From positions 1 through 64,000 of the forward strand of contig NZ_AUBE01000013.1 in the NCBI RefSeq assembly GCF_000429085.1: a stretch of DNA of 64,000 bases, read 5' to 3'. This DNA is from Streptomyces flavidovirens DSM 40150 (GTDB lineage: Bacteria > Actinomycetota > Actinomycetes > Streptomycetales > Streptomycetaceae). Numbering within the stretch: the stretch's first letter is position 1; the number at the start of each line of letters is the position of its first letter. The notes beneath the pieces are model-generated. The model saw only the letters and a program-made list of their open reading frames with translations. It was not told where the DNA came from and searched no databases. The position numbers and the translations under genes are program-made. Of this stretch, positions 1-7,431 are shown piece by piece.

Positions 1-17
1 CGCCCCCCAGAAGCATT

Positions 18-110
18 GCGGCGGAGGTTCGGCGGTCAAGGGTGGAGCGGAGCGGAATCGCCGTAGGCGACGCGACGTAGGAGCGCCCTTGAGGGCCGGG
101 CCTCCGCCGC
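18..110. repeat. Long imperfect inverted repeat (hairpin)
   Basis: Three arm pairs share one centre at position 64: 18-27 with 101-110 (10 bp perfect), 36-42 with 86-92 (7 bp perfect), and 58-62 with 66-70 (tip, loop gta). The intervening segments pair poorly. A single centre for all three pairs argues for one folded element, possibly a transcription terminator of a gene left of the window or a REP-like sequence. Confidence 0.6.
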
Positions 111-259
111 CACACTTACTCCAGGCGGCCCCCACCCCAGACGCAACCACCGCCCCAGGGTCGTCAACGCCCCGCCCCCAACACCCCGCGCCCGTCGAAG
201 CCCCGCACCCCGCACCCCCGCCCACTCCCCTCCCACCATTCAGATCCACTTCAAAGCTT

Positions 260-280
260 GTCCAGAAACTTTCGATGGAC
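260..280. promoter_or_regulatory. Inverted repeat upstream of allantoicase, candidate operator
   Basis: GTCCA (260-264) and TGGAC (276-280) flank the palindromic core GAAACTTTC (265-273). It lies 32 bp upstream of the allantoicase start, a position suited to a repressor of purine catabolism such as the IclR-type AllR. The assignment to AllR is inference; only the symmetry is seen. Confidence 0.35.
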
Positions 281-311
281 CTGACCATTCCCGTGATGTG
301 ACAGTCGGTGC

Positions 312-1448
312 ATGACGACGACCGCAGCGCACCCGGAAGACCCGCACGCCAACGACGCCGCCCCCTACGGGGGAGGCGACCCGTACGCCGATTACCGGGG
401 TGGGGACTTCCCCTTCACCGAGCTCGTCGACCTGGCCGACCGGCGTCTCGGGGCCGGGGTCATCGCGGCCAATGACGAGTTCTTCGCCGAGCGCGAGAAT
501 CTCCTCATCCGCGAGCGCGCGGTCTTCGACCCGGAGCACTTCGGGCACAAGGGCAAGATCATGGACGGCTGGGAGACCCGCCGCCGACGCGGCGCCGACG
601 GGTCGCAGCCCTTCCCGGCGCCCGACGACCACGACTGGGCCATCGTCCGCCTCGGCGCCCCCGGCGTCATCCGCGGCATCGTCGTCGACACCGCCCACTT
701 CCGCGGCAATTACCCCCAGCGTGTGAGCATCCAGGCCGCCGCGGTGGAGGGTTCGCCGAGCGCCGAGCAACTCCTCGACGCCGACGTGAAGTGGGAAGAA
801 CTCGTGCCGCCCACCCCCGTACGCGGACACGCCGCCAACGGGTTCCACATCACCAGCGCGCGCCGCTTCACCCACCTCCGGCTCTGCCAGCACCCCGACG
901 GCGGCGTCGCCCGCCTCCGCGTGCACGGCGAAGTCGTGCCCGACCCCGAGTGGCTCGGCCTCCTTGGCACCGTCGACCTCGTCTCCGTACTCAACGGAGG
1001 GGTGTACGAAGACGCTTCCGACAAGTTCTACTCATCGCCGACGCAGATCATCCTGCCGGGAACCTCGCGCAAAATGGACGACGGATGGGAGAACCGCCGC
1101 CGCCGTTTCCGCGACACCAACGACTGGGTGCGCTTCCGGCTCGTCGCGCAGGGCGCCATCCGCGCCGTCGAGATCGACACGGCGTACCTCAAGGGGAACT
1201 CGGCCGGCTGGATCGCGCTGAGCGGGCGCAACGGCGAGACCGGCGAGTGGTTCGAGATCCTCCCGCGCACCAAGCTCCAGCCCGACACGCTGCACCGCTT
1301 CAAGCTCCCCGCCCAGGCTGTCGCCACCCACGTACGCCTCGACGCCTTCCCCGACGGCGGCGTCGCCCGGATGAGGTTGCACGGGGCGCTCACGGAGCAG
1401 GGCGCGGCCGAACTGCGCAGGCGTTACGAGGACACGGCCGGTCAGTAG
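312..1448 (+). CDS. alc: Allantoicase
   Basis: Hydrolyses allantoate to ureidoglycolate plus urea, the second ring-derived step after allantoinase in purine nitrogen recovery; cytoplasmic. The 378-residue protein has the two tandem allantoicase repeats of the family, roughly residues 35-200 and 215-365. Each carries the same signature: KIMDGWETRRRR near residue 79 and KMDDGWENRRRR near residue 255. Length fits the family. The ATG at 312 has no strong ribosome site, and no better in-frame start is present. The gene stands alone before a strong terminator. An inverted repeat at 260-280 may be its operator. The family assignment is secure; control by AllR or nitrogen status is inferred only from family knowledge. 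Confidence 0.95.
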   Translation: MTTTAAHPEDPHANDAAPYGGGDPYADYRGGDFPFTELVDLADRRLGAGVIAANDEFFAERENLLIRERAVFDPEHFGHKGKIMDGWETRRRRGADGSQPFPAPDDHDWAIVRLGAPGVIRGIVVDTAHFRGNYPQRVSIQAAAVEGSPSAEQLLDADVKWEELVPPTPVRGHAANGFHITSARRFTHLRLCQHPDGGVARLRVHGEVVPDPEWLGLLGTVDLVSVLNGGVYEDASDKFYSSPTQIILPGTSRKMDDGWENRRRRFRDTNDWVRFRLVAQGAIRAVEIDTAYLKGNSAGWIALSGRNGETGEWFEILPRTKLQPDTLHRFKLPAQAVATHVRLDAFPDGGVARMRLHGALTEQGAAELRRRYEDTAGQ

Positions 1449-1572
1449 TTCCGGCCACCCGTAGGGCCTGGCCGGCGGTCCCGGCCCACAGACCCCCGCC
1501 CGGCGGACGGCAGCGGCACAGCGCCCCGGCCGTCGGGCGGCTTCAACGGGGGGCTCAACCGGGGGGGCGACA

Positions 1573-1606
1573 GGGCGCCTCTGCGTATGCGTACGCAGGG
1601 GCGCCC
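1573..1606 (+). terminator. Allantoicase terminator hairpin
   Basis: Arms 1573-1587 and 1592-1606 pair over 15 bp with one wobble around a 4-nt loop. It lies 125 bp after the allantoicase stop. Confidence 0.75.
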
Positions 1607-1698
1607 TCTCGTATGCGACACAAGGTGCCTGCGGCGTTGCCCCAAACCCCGCTCCTCAAACCCCGCTCCTCAAACGCCGGAGGGGCTGGAAGATGCCA

Positions 1699-1747
1699 GG
1701 GGCTTGTGCCAGGGAGCCTTGGCACTTGGCCCCCTGGCACAAGCCCC
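1699..1747 (-). terminator. pepN terminator hairpin
   Basis: Perfect 16-bp arms at 1699-1714 and 1732-1747 separated by 17 nt. It lies 12 bp beyond the pepN stop in its direction of transcription. Confidence 0.75.
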
Positions 1748-1758
1748 CCGCGGTGCGC

Positions 1759-4380
1759 CTAGGCGCCCGCCGTCCCCGCCAGCCCCGCCGCCATCCCCGC
1801 CCCCGCATCCGCCGCCTGTGCCCTCAGTGCCCGCTCGATGCCCGCGCGGGACTCCAGGACCAGGCGGCGCAGCGCCGCGTTCGGGGACGCCGATTCCAGC
1901 CACGCGTCCGTCGCGTCCAGCGTTGCCTGCGAGACCTGGACCGCCGGGTACAGGCCGACGGCGATCTGCTGGGCCATCTCGTGGCTGCGCGACTCCCACA
2001 CGCCCTTGACCGCCGCGAAGTACTTCTCCGTGTACGGCGCCAGCAGCTCACGCTGAGCGGGGTCGGTCTGGACGAAGCCGCTGATCACCGCCTCCTGGGT
2101 GGAGTTCGGGAGCTTGTCGGACTCGATCACCGACGCCCACGCCTCCGCCTTCGCCCCGGCCGTCGGCCGCGCCGCCCGCGCCGACGCCGCGTGCAGCTCG
2201 CCCGCCGACGTCTTGTCGCGCTCCAGCTCCGCCGCGATCACCTTCTCGTCCGCGCGCCCGGTGGCCGTGAGACGCTCGACGAACGCCCAGCGCATCTCGG
2301 TGTCGACGGCCAGCCCCTCCACCGTCTCCGTGCCGTCCAGCAGACCCTGAAGCACGTCCAGTTGGGCGTCGGTACGGGCCGTCGCCGCGAACGCCCGCGC
2401 CCACGCCACCTGGTGGTCGCTGCCCGGCTCGGCGGCGCGCAGGTGCTCCAGCGTCGCCTCCGTCCACCGTGCGAGGCCCGTCTCGCGCCAGTCCGGCGCC
2501 GCGTACAGCTCCAGGGCCAGCTTCACCTGGCGGTGGAGGGACTGGACGACGCCGATGTCCGACTCCTTCGCGATGCCCGACAGGACCAGCGCGAGGTAGT
2601 CGCGGGTGGCGAGTTCACCGTCGCGCGTCATGTCCCACGCGGCCGACCAGCACAGCGCGCGCGGCAGCGACTCGGTGAAGTCACCGATGTGCGCGGTGAC
2701 CACCGCCAGCGACTGCGCGTCCAGGCGCACCTTCGCGTACGACAGGTCGTCGTCGTTCAACAGGATCACGGCCGGGCGGCGCGTGTTCGCCGGGAAGGGG
2801 ACCTCCGTCAGCTCGGCCGCGTCCACGTCCATCTCGATCCGGTTCGTACGGACCAGCTTGCCCGCGCCGTCCAGGTCGTAGCAGCCGACCGCGATCCGGT
2901 GCGGACGAAGGGTGGAGGTGCCCTTCGCGCCGGCCGGCAGCGCCGGGGCCTCCTGCCGCACCGCGAACGACGTGACGTTGCCGTCCGCGTCCGTCTCGAT
3001 CTCCGGGCGCAGGATGTTGATGCCGGCCGTCTCCAGCCACGCCTTCGACCACGTCTTCAGGTCGCGGCCGGACGTCTTCTCCAGCGCGCCGAGCAGGTCG
3101 GACAGGCGCGTGTTCCCGAACGCGTGCGCCTTGAAGTACGCCTGCACGCCCCGGAAGAACTCGTCCTGGCCGACGTACGCGACGAGCTGCTTGAGCACCG
3201 ACGCACCCTTGGCGTACGTGATGCCGTCGAAGTTGACCAGCACGTCGTCCAGGTCACGGATGTCCGCCATGATCGGGTGCGTGGAGGGGAGCTGGTCCTG
3301 GCGGTACGCCCAGGTCTTCTCCGAGTTCGCGAACGTCGTCCACGAGTGCGGCCACTTCGAGCCCGGCGCGTGCGCCTGGCAGGCGACCGACGTGTACGTC
3401 GCGAACGACTCGTTCAGCCACAGGTCGTTCCACCACTCCATGGTGACCAGGTCGCCGAACCACATGTGCGCCAGCTCGTGCAGGATGGTCTCGGCACGCC
3501 GCTCGTACGCCGCGTCCGTGGTCCTGGAGCGGAAGATGTACTGGTCGCGGATGGTGACCGCGCCCGCGTTCTCCATCGCGCCCGCGTTGAACTCCGGCAC
3601 GAAGAGCTGGTCGTACTTCGCGAAGGGGTACGCGTAGTCGAACTTCTCCTGGAACCAGTCGAAGCCCTGCCGCGTCACGTCGAAGATCGCGTCCGCGTCC
3701 AGGAACTCGGCCAGCGACGGGCGGCAGTAGATGCCGAGCGGCACACTCTGCCCGTTCGCGTTCTCGTACGAGCTGTGGACCGAGTGGTACGGGCCGACGA
3801 TCAGCGCGGTGATGTACGTCGAGATGCGCGGCGTCGGCTCGAAGACCCAGATGTCGTCCTTCGGCGCCGGGGACGGAGTCGGGGAGTTCGAGATCACCGT
3901 CCAGCCGGACGGCGCCTTCACCGTGAACTGGAAGGTCGCCTTCAGGTCCGGCTGCTCGAACGACGCGAAGACGCGCCGCGCGTCCGGCACCTCGAACTGG
4001 GTGTAGAGGTACGCCTGCTGGTCGACCGGGTCGACGAAGCGGTGCAGGCCCTCACCCGTGTTCGTGTACGCGCAGTCGGCGACGACCTTCAGGTTGTTCT
4101 GACCGGCTTCGAGGTGCTTGAGGGTGATACGTGAATCGCGGAAGACCGCTGCGACGTCGAGCGACTTCCCGTTCAGTACGACCTGGTGCACGGCGGGCGC
4201 CACCAGGTCGATGAACGTCTGCGCCCCGGCCTCGGCGCACTCGAAACGCACGGTGGTCACGGACCTGTAGGTGCCGCCCTCCTGCGCGCCGCTCAGGTCG
4301 AGCTCGATCTCATACGCGTCAACAGTGAGCAGGCTCGCCCGCTGCTGGGCCTCTTCGCGGGTCAGGTTCGTGCCAGGCAC
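1759..4380 (-). CDS. pepN: Aminopeptidase N (M1 zinc metallopeptidase), copy 1
   Basis: Cytosolic zinc aminopeptidase that removes N-terminal residues from peptides in protein turnover. The 873-residue protein has the exopeptidase motif GAMEN at 267-271 and the zinc site HELAH at 301-305 with the third ligand Glu324, followed by the usual long helical ERAP1-like C-terminal domain. I start it at GTG 4380 because GAGGAGA sits 7 nt upstream and the sequence VPGTNL matches the start of the second copy. An ATG 36 bp upstream (4416) is in frame but its AAGG abuts the codon. No signal peptide. A paralogue lies at 16031-18643 with the same domain order. Function is secure; individual substrate range is not. 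Confidence 0.95.
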   Translation of the reverse strand: MPGTNLTREEAQQRASLLTVDAYEIELDLSGAQEGGTYRSVTTVRFECAEAGAQTFIDLVAPAVHQVVLNGKSLDVAAVFRDSRITLKHLEAGQNNLKVVADCAYTNTGEGLHRFVDPVDQQAYLYTQFEVPDARRVFASFEQPDLKATFQFTVKAPSGWTVISNSPTPSPAPKDDIWVFEPTPRISTYITALIVGPYHSVHSSYENANGQSVPLGIYCRPSLAEFLDADAIFDVTRQGFDWFQEKFDYAYPFAKYDQLFVPEFNAGAMENAGAVTIRDQYIFRSRTTDAAYERRAETILHELAHMWFGDLVTMEWWNDLWLNESFATYTSVACQAHAPGSKWPHSWTTFANSEKTWAYRQDQLPSTHPIMADIRDLDDVLVNFDGITYAKGASVLKQLVAYVGQDEFFRGVQAYFKAHAFGNTRLSDLLGALEKTSGRDLKTWSKAWLETAGINILRPEIETDADGNVTSFAVRQEAPALPAGAKGTSTLRPHRIAVGCYDLDGAGKLVRTNRIEMDVDAAELTEVPFPANTRRPAVILLNDDDLSYAKVRLDAQSLAVVTAHIGDFTESLPRALCWSAAWDMTRDGELATRDYLALVLSGIAKESDIGVVQSLHRQVKLALELYAAPDWRETGLARWTEATLEHLRAAEPGSDHQVAWARAFAATARTDAQLDVLQGLLDGTETVEGLAVDTEMRWAFVERLTATGRADEKVIAAELERDKTSAGELHAASARAARPTAGAKAEAWASVIESDKLPNSTQEAVISGFVQTDPAQRELLAPYTEKYFAAVKGVWESRSHEMAQQIAVGLYPAVQVSQATLDATDAWLESASPNAALRRLVLESRAGIERALRAQAADAGAGMAAGLAGTAGA

Positions 4381-4506
4381 CCGGTCATCTCCTCGGTATG
4401 TGTCGTTTTCCGTCATCCTTCCATGTCACCCGTGCCGGCCGCCCGCAGTAATCGATCAGGGCACTGCCGCCGCAGAGCGCCGAGCGCCGAGCGCGACAGG
4501 GTTCGG

Positions 4507-4546
4507 GTGGCAGGGGTAGTCATACCTCGGTAGCATTGCGGGTATG
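4507..4546 (+). promoter_or_regulatory. mazEF promoter with inverted repeat, probably leaderless
   Basis: A -35-like GTGGCA (4507-4512), 18-bp spacer and -10 TAGCAT (4531-4536) are followed 7 nt later by the mazE ATG, so transcription would begin at about the start codon. The inverted repeat CATACC (4521-4526)/GGTATG (4541-4546) brackets the -10 and would suit autorepression by the antitoxin. Motifs are seen; the role is inferred. Confidence 0.45.
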
Positions 4547-4774
4547 AAGATTAGTGTGAGTCTGCCGCAGGAGGATGTGACCTTCGTTGACGCGTACGCA
4601 GCCAAAACGGAGGCGGAGTCCCGCTCCGCGGTGATACACGCTGCGATCGAGATGCTGCGCGCCTCCCAGCTGGAGGAGGACTACGGGGCTGCGTTCCAAG
4701 AGTGGGACGCGAGCGAGGACGCGGCCTTCTGGGACCGGACGACCGGGGACGGGCTGACCGATGCGCAGAGGTGA
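4544..4774 (+). CDS. mazE: MazE-type antitoxin (ribbon-helix-helix)
   Basis: Small 76-residue acidic protein. The N-terminal strand KISVSLPQEDVTFVDAYA followed by two helices is a typical ribbon-helix-helix DNA-binding fold, and the acidic, aromatic C-terminus (about 50-76) is the part expected to wrap the toxin. It overlaps the following toxin gene by 14 bp, as is usual for such pairs. No ribosome site precedes the ATG; a -10 box 7 nt upstream suggests leaderless translation. It would neutralise the toxin and repress its own promoter (family knowledge). The antitoxin assignment rests mostly on context and fold-like pattern, so a VapB-like label would also be acceptable. Confidence 0.8.
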   Translation: MKISVSLPQEDVTFVDAYAAKTEAESRSAVIHAAIEMLRASQLEEDYGAAFQEWDASEDAAFWDRTTGDGLTDAQR

Positions 4775-5108
4775 CATCTACCTGATTGACTACGAGCCGG
4801 TGCGCGGCAGCGAGGTGAACAAGGCTCGCCCCTCGGTGATCGTGTCGAACGATGCAGCCAACCAGTCCGTCCAGCGCACGGGGAGAGGTGTGATCACCGT
4901 CGTGCCGTTGACGTCGAACACCTCCCGCGTTTTCCCCTTTCAAGTTTTCCTGCCCGCCGACGAGTGCCATCTCGCAAAGGACTCGAAGGCTCAGTGCGAA
5001 CAGGTCCGCGCGGTCGCCGTGGAACGGGTGCTGCACCGTATCGGTACGGTGCCTGCTCAGCGTGTGGCTGAGCTCGACGCGGCCTTGCGTCGGCACCTGG
5101 CGCTCTGA
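4761..5108 (+). CDS. mazF: MazF/PemK-family endoribonuclease toxin
   Basis: 115-residue toxin-like protein of the MazF/PemK family, which cleaves mRNA at short sequence motifs. It has the family's beta-barrel start RRGDIYLIDYEPVRGSE, the RPSVIVSND strand, and the conserved VVPLTSN and EQVRAV segments, at normal family length. The ATG lies inside the antitoxin gene with a 14-bp overlap, so translation is likely coupled. It ends 9 bp from the converging LysR gene. Chromosomal MazEF-like pairs are common in Streptomyces; whether this toxin is active cannot be told from sequence alone. Confidence 0.9.
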   Translation: MRRGDIYLIDYEPVRGSEVNKARPSVIVSNDAANQSVQRTGRGVITVVPLTSNTSRVFPFQVFLPADECHLAKDSKAQCEQVRAVAVERVLHRIGTVPAQRVAELDAALRRHLAL

Positions 5109-5117
5109 CGGCCGGCC

Positions 5118-5996
5118 TCACTGGGCGTCCGCGTCCGCGTCCGAGACCGCTCTCGCGAACGCCCGTACCCGCTCCGTCTCGCCGTCGCGGTGCCACACCA
5201 TGCCGAGTACGGAGTCCGGCAGACCGTCCACCGGTACGAAGACGACGTCCTTGCGGCCGTGATACTCCGCCGTCGGCCGGCACAGCAGCATCGCGCCGCG
5301 CCCGGCCGCGACCAGGGTCAGGCCCTCCTGGAGCGTCGTGACCGACGGGGCGGGAGCGGAAGAAGGGGCGTGCGCCTCGCGCCAGTAGGCGGGGGCGGGG
5401 GGTGATGCCGTGATGAGCGGGACGGTGGCGACCTCGGCGGCCGTGAGGGAGGCGCTGGCGGCGTAGGGGTGACGTACCGAGAAGGCGACCGTCTGCCGCT
5501 GCCTGGAGAAGACCGGGCCCAGGGTCAGATCCGGCTCCGCCACTGGCAGCAGCACGATCGCCGCGTCCACCTCACCGCGCTGTACCGCCCCGAAGGGATC
5601 GGAGAGGGGGATCTCCGCGATCTCCGTCACGCAACCGGGATGCCGGTCCTGAAAGGCGGTGATCGCCCCCATCACAGGGGCGTCCGCCGTGCCCTGGAAG
5701 CCCAGGCGCAGACGGCCGTCGACGCCGCGCGCCTCGGAGCGGGCGACCTCGACGGCCGTACGGAGGGTCTCGTACGCCGGGCGCAGGTCGGCCAGGAACC
5801 GTTCACCCGCCGGGGTCAGGCGCACCCGGCGGCTCGTGCGATCGACGAGGCGGGCGCCGATGCGGCTCTCCAGGGCGCGCAGGAGCTGGCTGACGCGGCT
5901 CTGCGACACGTACAGCCGCTCGCCCGCGCGGCCGAAATGCAGCTCCTCGGCGAGCGCCAGAAAGCTTTCGAGTTCACGGATCTCCAGCCCCGCCAC
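5118..5996 (-). CDS. LysR-family transcriptional regulator
   Basis: 292-residue LysR-type regulator. The N-terminal winged helix-turn-helix (about 6-65, with LHFGRAGERLYVSQSRVSQLL) is followed by the linker helix and an effector-binding domain (about 93-285). The GTG start at 5996 has an AGGGGG ribosome site. It is divergent from an MFS exporter with only 88 bp between start codons, and a perfect LysR box (6013-6027) lies in that gap, so it very probably controls the exporter and itself. LysR-exporter pairs of this kind usually respond to the exported compound; the ligand is not predictable here. C-terminal residues are Asp/Ala-rich and probably unstructured. Confidence 0.92.
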   Translation of the reverse strand: MAGLEIRELESFLALAEELHFGRAGERLYVSQSRVSQLLRALESRIGARLVDRTSRRVRLTPAGERFLADLRPAYETLRTAVEVARSEARGVDGRLRLGFQGTADAPVMGAITAFQDRHPGCVTEIAEIPLSDPFGAVQRGEVDAAIVLLPVAEPDLTLGPVFSRQRQTVAFSVRHPYAASASLTAAEVATVPLITASPPAPAYWREAHAPSSAPAPSVTTLQEGLTLVAAGRGAMLLCRPTAEYHGRKDVVFVPVDGLPDSVLGMVWHRDGETERVRAFARAVSDADADAQ

Positions 5997-6012
5997 ACAC
6001 GCCCCCTGATCG

Positions 6013-6027
6013 ATGAGTCCGGCTCAT
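6013..6027. promoter_or_regulatory. LysR-type operator (T-N11-A)
   Basis: ATGAG-TCCGG-CTCAT is a perfect 5-5-5 inverted repeat. T6014 and A6026 form the exact T-N11-A pattern of LysR recognition sites. It is 16 bp from the LysR start and 57 bp from the MFS start chosen here. Confidence 0.65.
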
Positions 6028-6084
6028 AGAAGGATGAGAACTCCACCGTTGTTCCCGGCCGGGGCGCGCAAGAGGCTGGACGGC

Positions 6085-7431
6085 ATGCACAGGAACCGTG
6101 AACTGCCCCATGGCCTACCCCATGAACTGCCCCGCGAACTGCCCCGCGAACTGCCCCGCGAACGGGCCCGCGAACGGGCCGCGTTGCCGCCCGCCGTGTT
6201 CGCCGTTGCCGCCGCGACCTTCGCCGTCGTCACGACCGAGATGCTGCCGGTCGGCCTCCTCACCTCCCTCGGCGCCGGCCTCGGTACGTCCGACGGCACG
6301 GCCGGGCTGACCGTCACCCTGCCCGGCCTGGTCGCGGCGCTCGCCGCGCCCCTGCTGCCCGTCGGCGTGCGGCGTGCGGACCGGCGGCTCGTGCTGTGCG
6401 GGCTGATGGTGCTGCTCGCCGCCGCGAACACGCTGTCCGCGCTCGCGCCCGGTTTCGGGGTGCTGCTGGGCGCACGGGCGCTGGTCGGGGTGTGCATCGG
6501 CGGGGTGTGGGCCGTCGCGGCGGGTCTCGCCGTGCGGCTGGTGCGCGAGGAGGGTGTCGGTCGGGCCACCGCGGTGATCTTCAGCGGCATCGCGGTGGCG
6601 TCCGTGGCCGGGGTACCCGCCGGGACGCTGATGGGCGAACTGGCGGGGTGGCGCTGGGCGTTCGCCGCCATGGGCCTCTTCTCGCTGCTGGTGGCGGTCC
6701 TGCTCGGCGTGCTGCTGCCGCCCCTGCCCGCGCGGGGCGCCGTCGGGCTCCGGGAAGTGGCGGGACTGCTGCGGGTGCCGCAGGTGCGGGCCGGACTGCT
6801 GGTGGTGCTGGCCCTGGTGACCGGGCACTTCGCGGCGTACACGTATGTACGTCCGGCCCTGGAGCGCGTGCCGGACATCGGCGCGGGCCTGGTGAGCGGG
6901 CTGCTGCTGGTGTACGGGACCGCGGGCATCGCCGGGAACTTCCTCGGCGGCGCGGCCGCCGCCCGCGATCCGCGCCGCACACTCCTGGTGATCTCGGCGG
7001 TGCTCGGTGCCACGGTCCTGCTGACGGGCGGGGTGGGCGGCGCCTCGGCCGTGGCCGCGGCGGCGCTGCTCGTGGTGTGGGGCCTGGCGTACGGCGGGGT
7101 GTCGGTCAGCGCGCAGAACTGGCTCATGGCAGCCGCACCGGCGCGGCAGGAGGCGGCCTCGGCGCTCTTCGCCGGGGTCTTCAACGCCGCCATCGCGCTC
7201 GGGGCGCTGCTCGGCGGCCGGGCCGCCGACCGCTACGGCGTTCCGGGGCCGCTGTGGCTCGGCGGCGCGCTGGCGCTGGTGGGGACAGTGGCGGTCGTGA
7301 CGGGGCGTACGCGTACGCGTACGACAGCGGGGCGGAGCTCCGAAGAGCCCCGCCCCGCCGAAAGCACCGAAAGTGCCGAAAGCACCGAATGTGCTGAAAG
7401 TGCTGAAAGTGCTGAAAAGGTCAGGCCTTGA
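6085..7431 (+). CDS. MFS efflux transporter (DHA1-like)
   Basis: 448-residue inner-membrane transporter with about 12 hydrophobic segments and the DHA1-type first helix TFAVVTTEMLPVGLL. The family exports drugs or sugars by proton antiport. The start at ATG 6085 is chosen because an earlier in-frame ATG (6013) sits inside the LysR operator. Two oddities are seen. The N-terminus, before the first helix, is built from a 12-bp tandem repeat giving ELPR units, and the C-terminus is a Ser/Glu tail from a 9-bp repeat. The last 11 bp overlap the converging asd gene. Divergence from the LysR gene implies substrate-induced expression; the substrate is unknown. Confidence 0.88.
   Translation: MHRNRELPHGLPHELPRELPRELPRERARERAALPPAVFAVAAATFAVVTTEMLPVGLLTSLGAGLGTSDGTAGLTVTLPGLVAALAAPLLPVGVRRADRRLVLCGLMVLLAAANTLSALAPGFGVLLGARALVGVCIGGVWAVAAGLAVRLVREEGVGRATAVIFSGIAVASVAGVPAGTLMGELAGWRWAFAAMGLFSLLVAVLLGVLLPPLPARGAVGLREVAGLLRVPQVRAGLLVVLALVTGHFAAYTYVRPALERVPDIGAGLVSGLLLVYGTAGIAGNFLGGAAAARDPRRTLLVISAVLGATVLLTGGVGGASAVAAAALLVVWGLAYGGVSVSAQNWLMAAAPARQEAASALFAGVFNAAIALGALLGGRAADRYGVPGPLWLGGALALVGTVAVVTGRTRTRTTAGRSSEEPRPAESTESAESTECAESAESAEKVRP
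6100..6183 (+). repeat. 12-bp in-frame tandem repeat (ELPR)
   Basis: Seven units of consensus gaactgccccgc. Units at 6124, 6136 and 6148 are identical, 6160 and 6172 carry ggg for tgc-type changes, and two degenerate units precede them. They encode the extramembrane N-terminus of the MFS protein. Confidence 0.85.
7327..7358 (-). terminator. asd terminator inside the MFS coding region
   Basis: On the minus-strand RNA, 14-bp arms (7345-7358 and 7327-7340, one G-U) close a UUCG tetraloop. It lies 62 bp after the asd stop but within the C-terminal codons of the converging MFS gene. Confidence 0.7.
7360..7413 (+). repeat. 9-bp in-frame tandem repeat in MFS C-terminus
   Basis: Six units of consensus gaaagyrcy starting at 7360, 7369, 7378, 7387, 7396 and 7405 encode repeating EST/ESA tripeptides. 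They lie between the asd terminator and the asd stop codon. Confidence 0.85.

Larger units (their letters stand above)
1..311. other. Left-edge intergenic region
   Basis: I find no credible gene here; the short reading frames have no family resemblance and overlap a long hairpin. The stretch holds an imperfect inverted repeat (18-110) and, nearer to the allantoicase start, a smaller inverted repeat (260-280). In related genomes allantoinase often lies upstream of allantoicase, so the 3' end of such a gene may lie just outside the window; that is inference. Confidence 0.6.
1449..1758. other. Convergent intergenic region between allantoicase and pepN
   Basis: No gene is seen. The stretch contains two separate terminator-like hairpins, one next to each converging gene (1573-1606 and 1699-1747). 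Confidence 0.6.

Noticed and set aside
1693..4134. Long plus-strand open frame opposite pepN (813 codons)
   Set aside because: Arg/Pro-rich shadow of the pepN codons in a GC-rich genome; no ribosome site or family motif. The same applies to long frames at 51606-54551, 58410-60617, 45875-47113 and 13238-14968.
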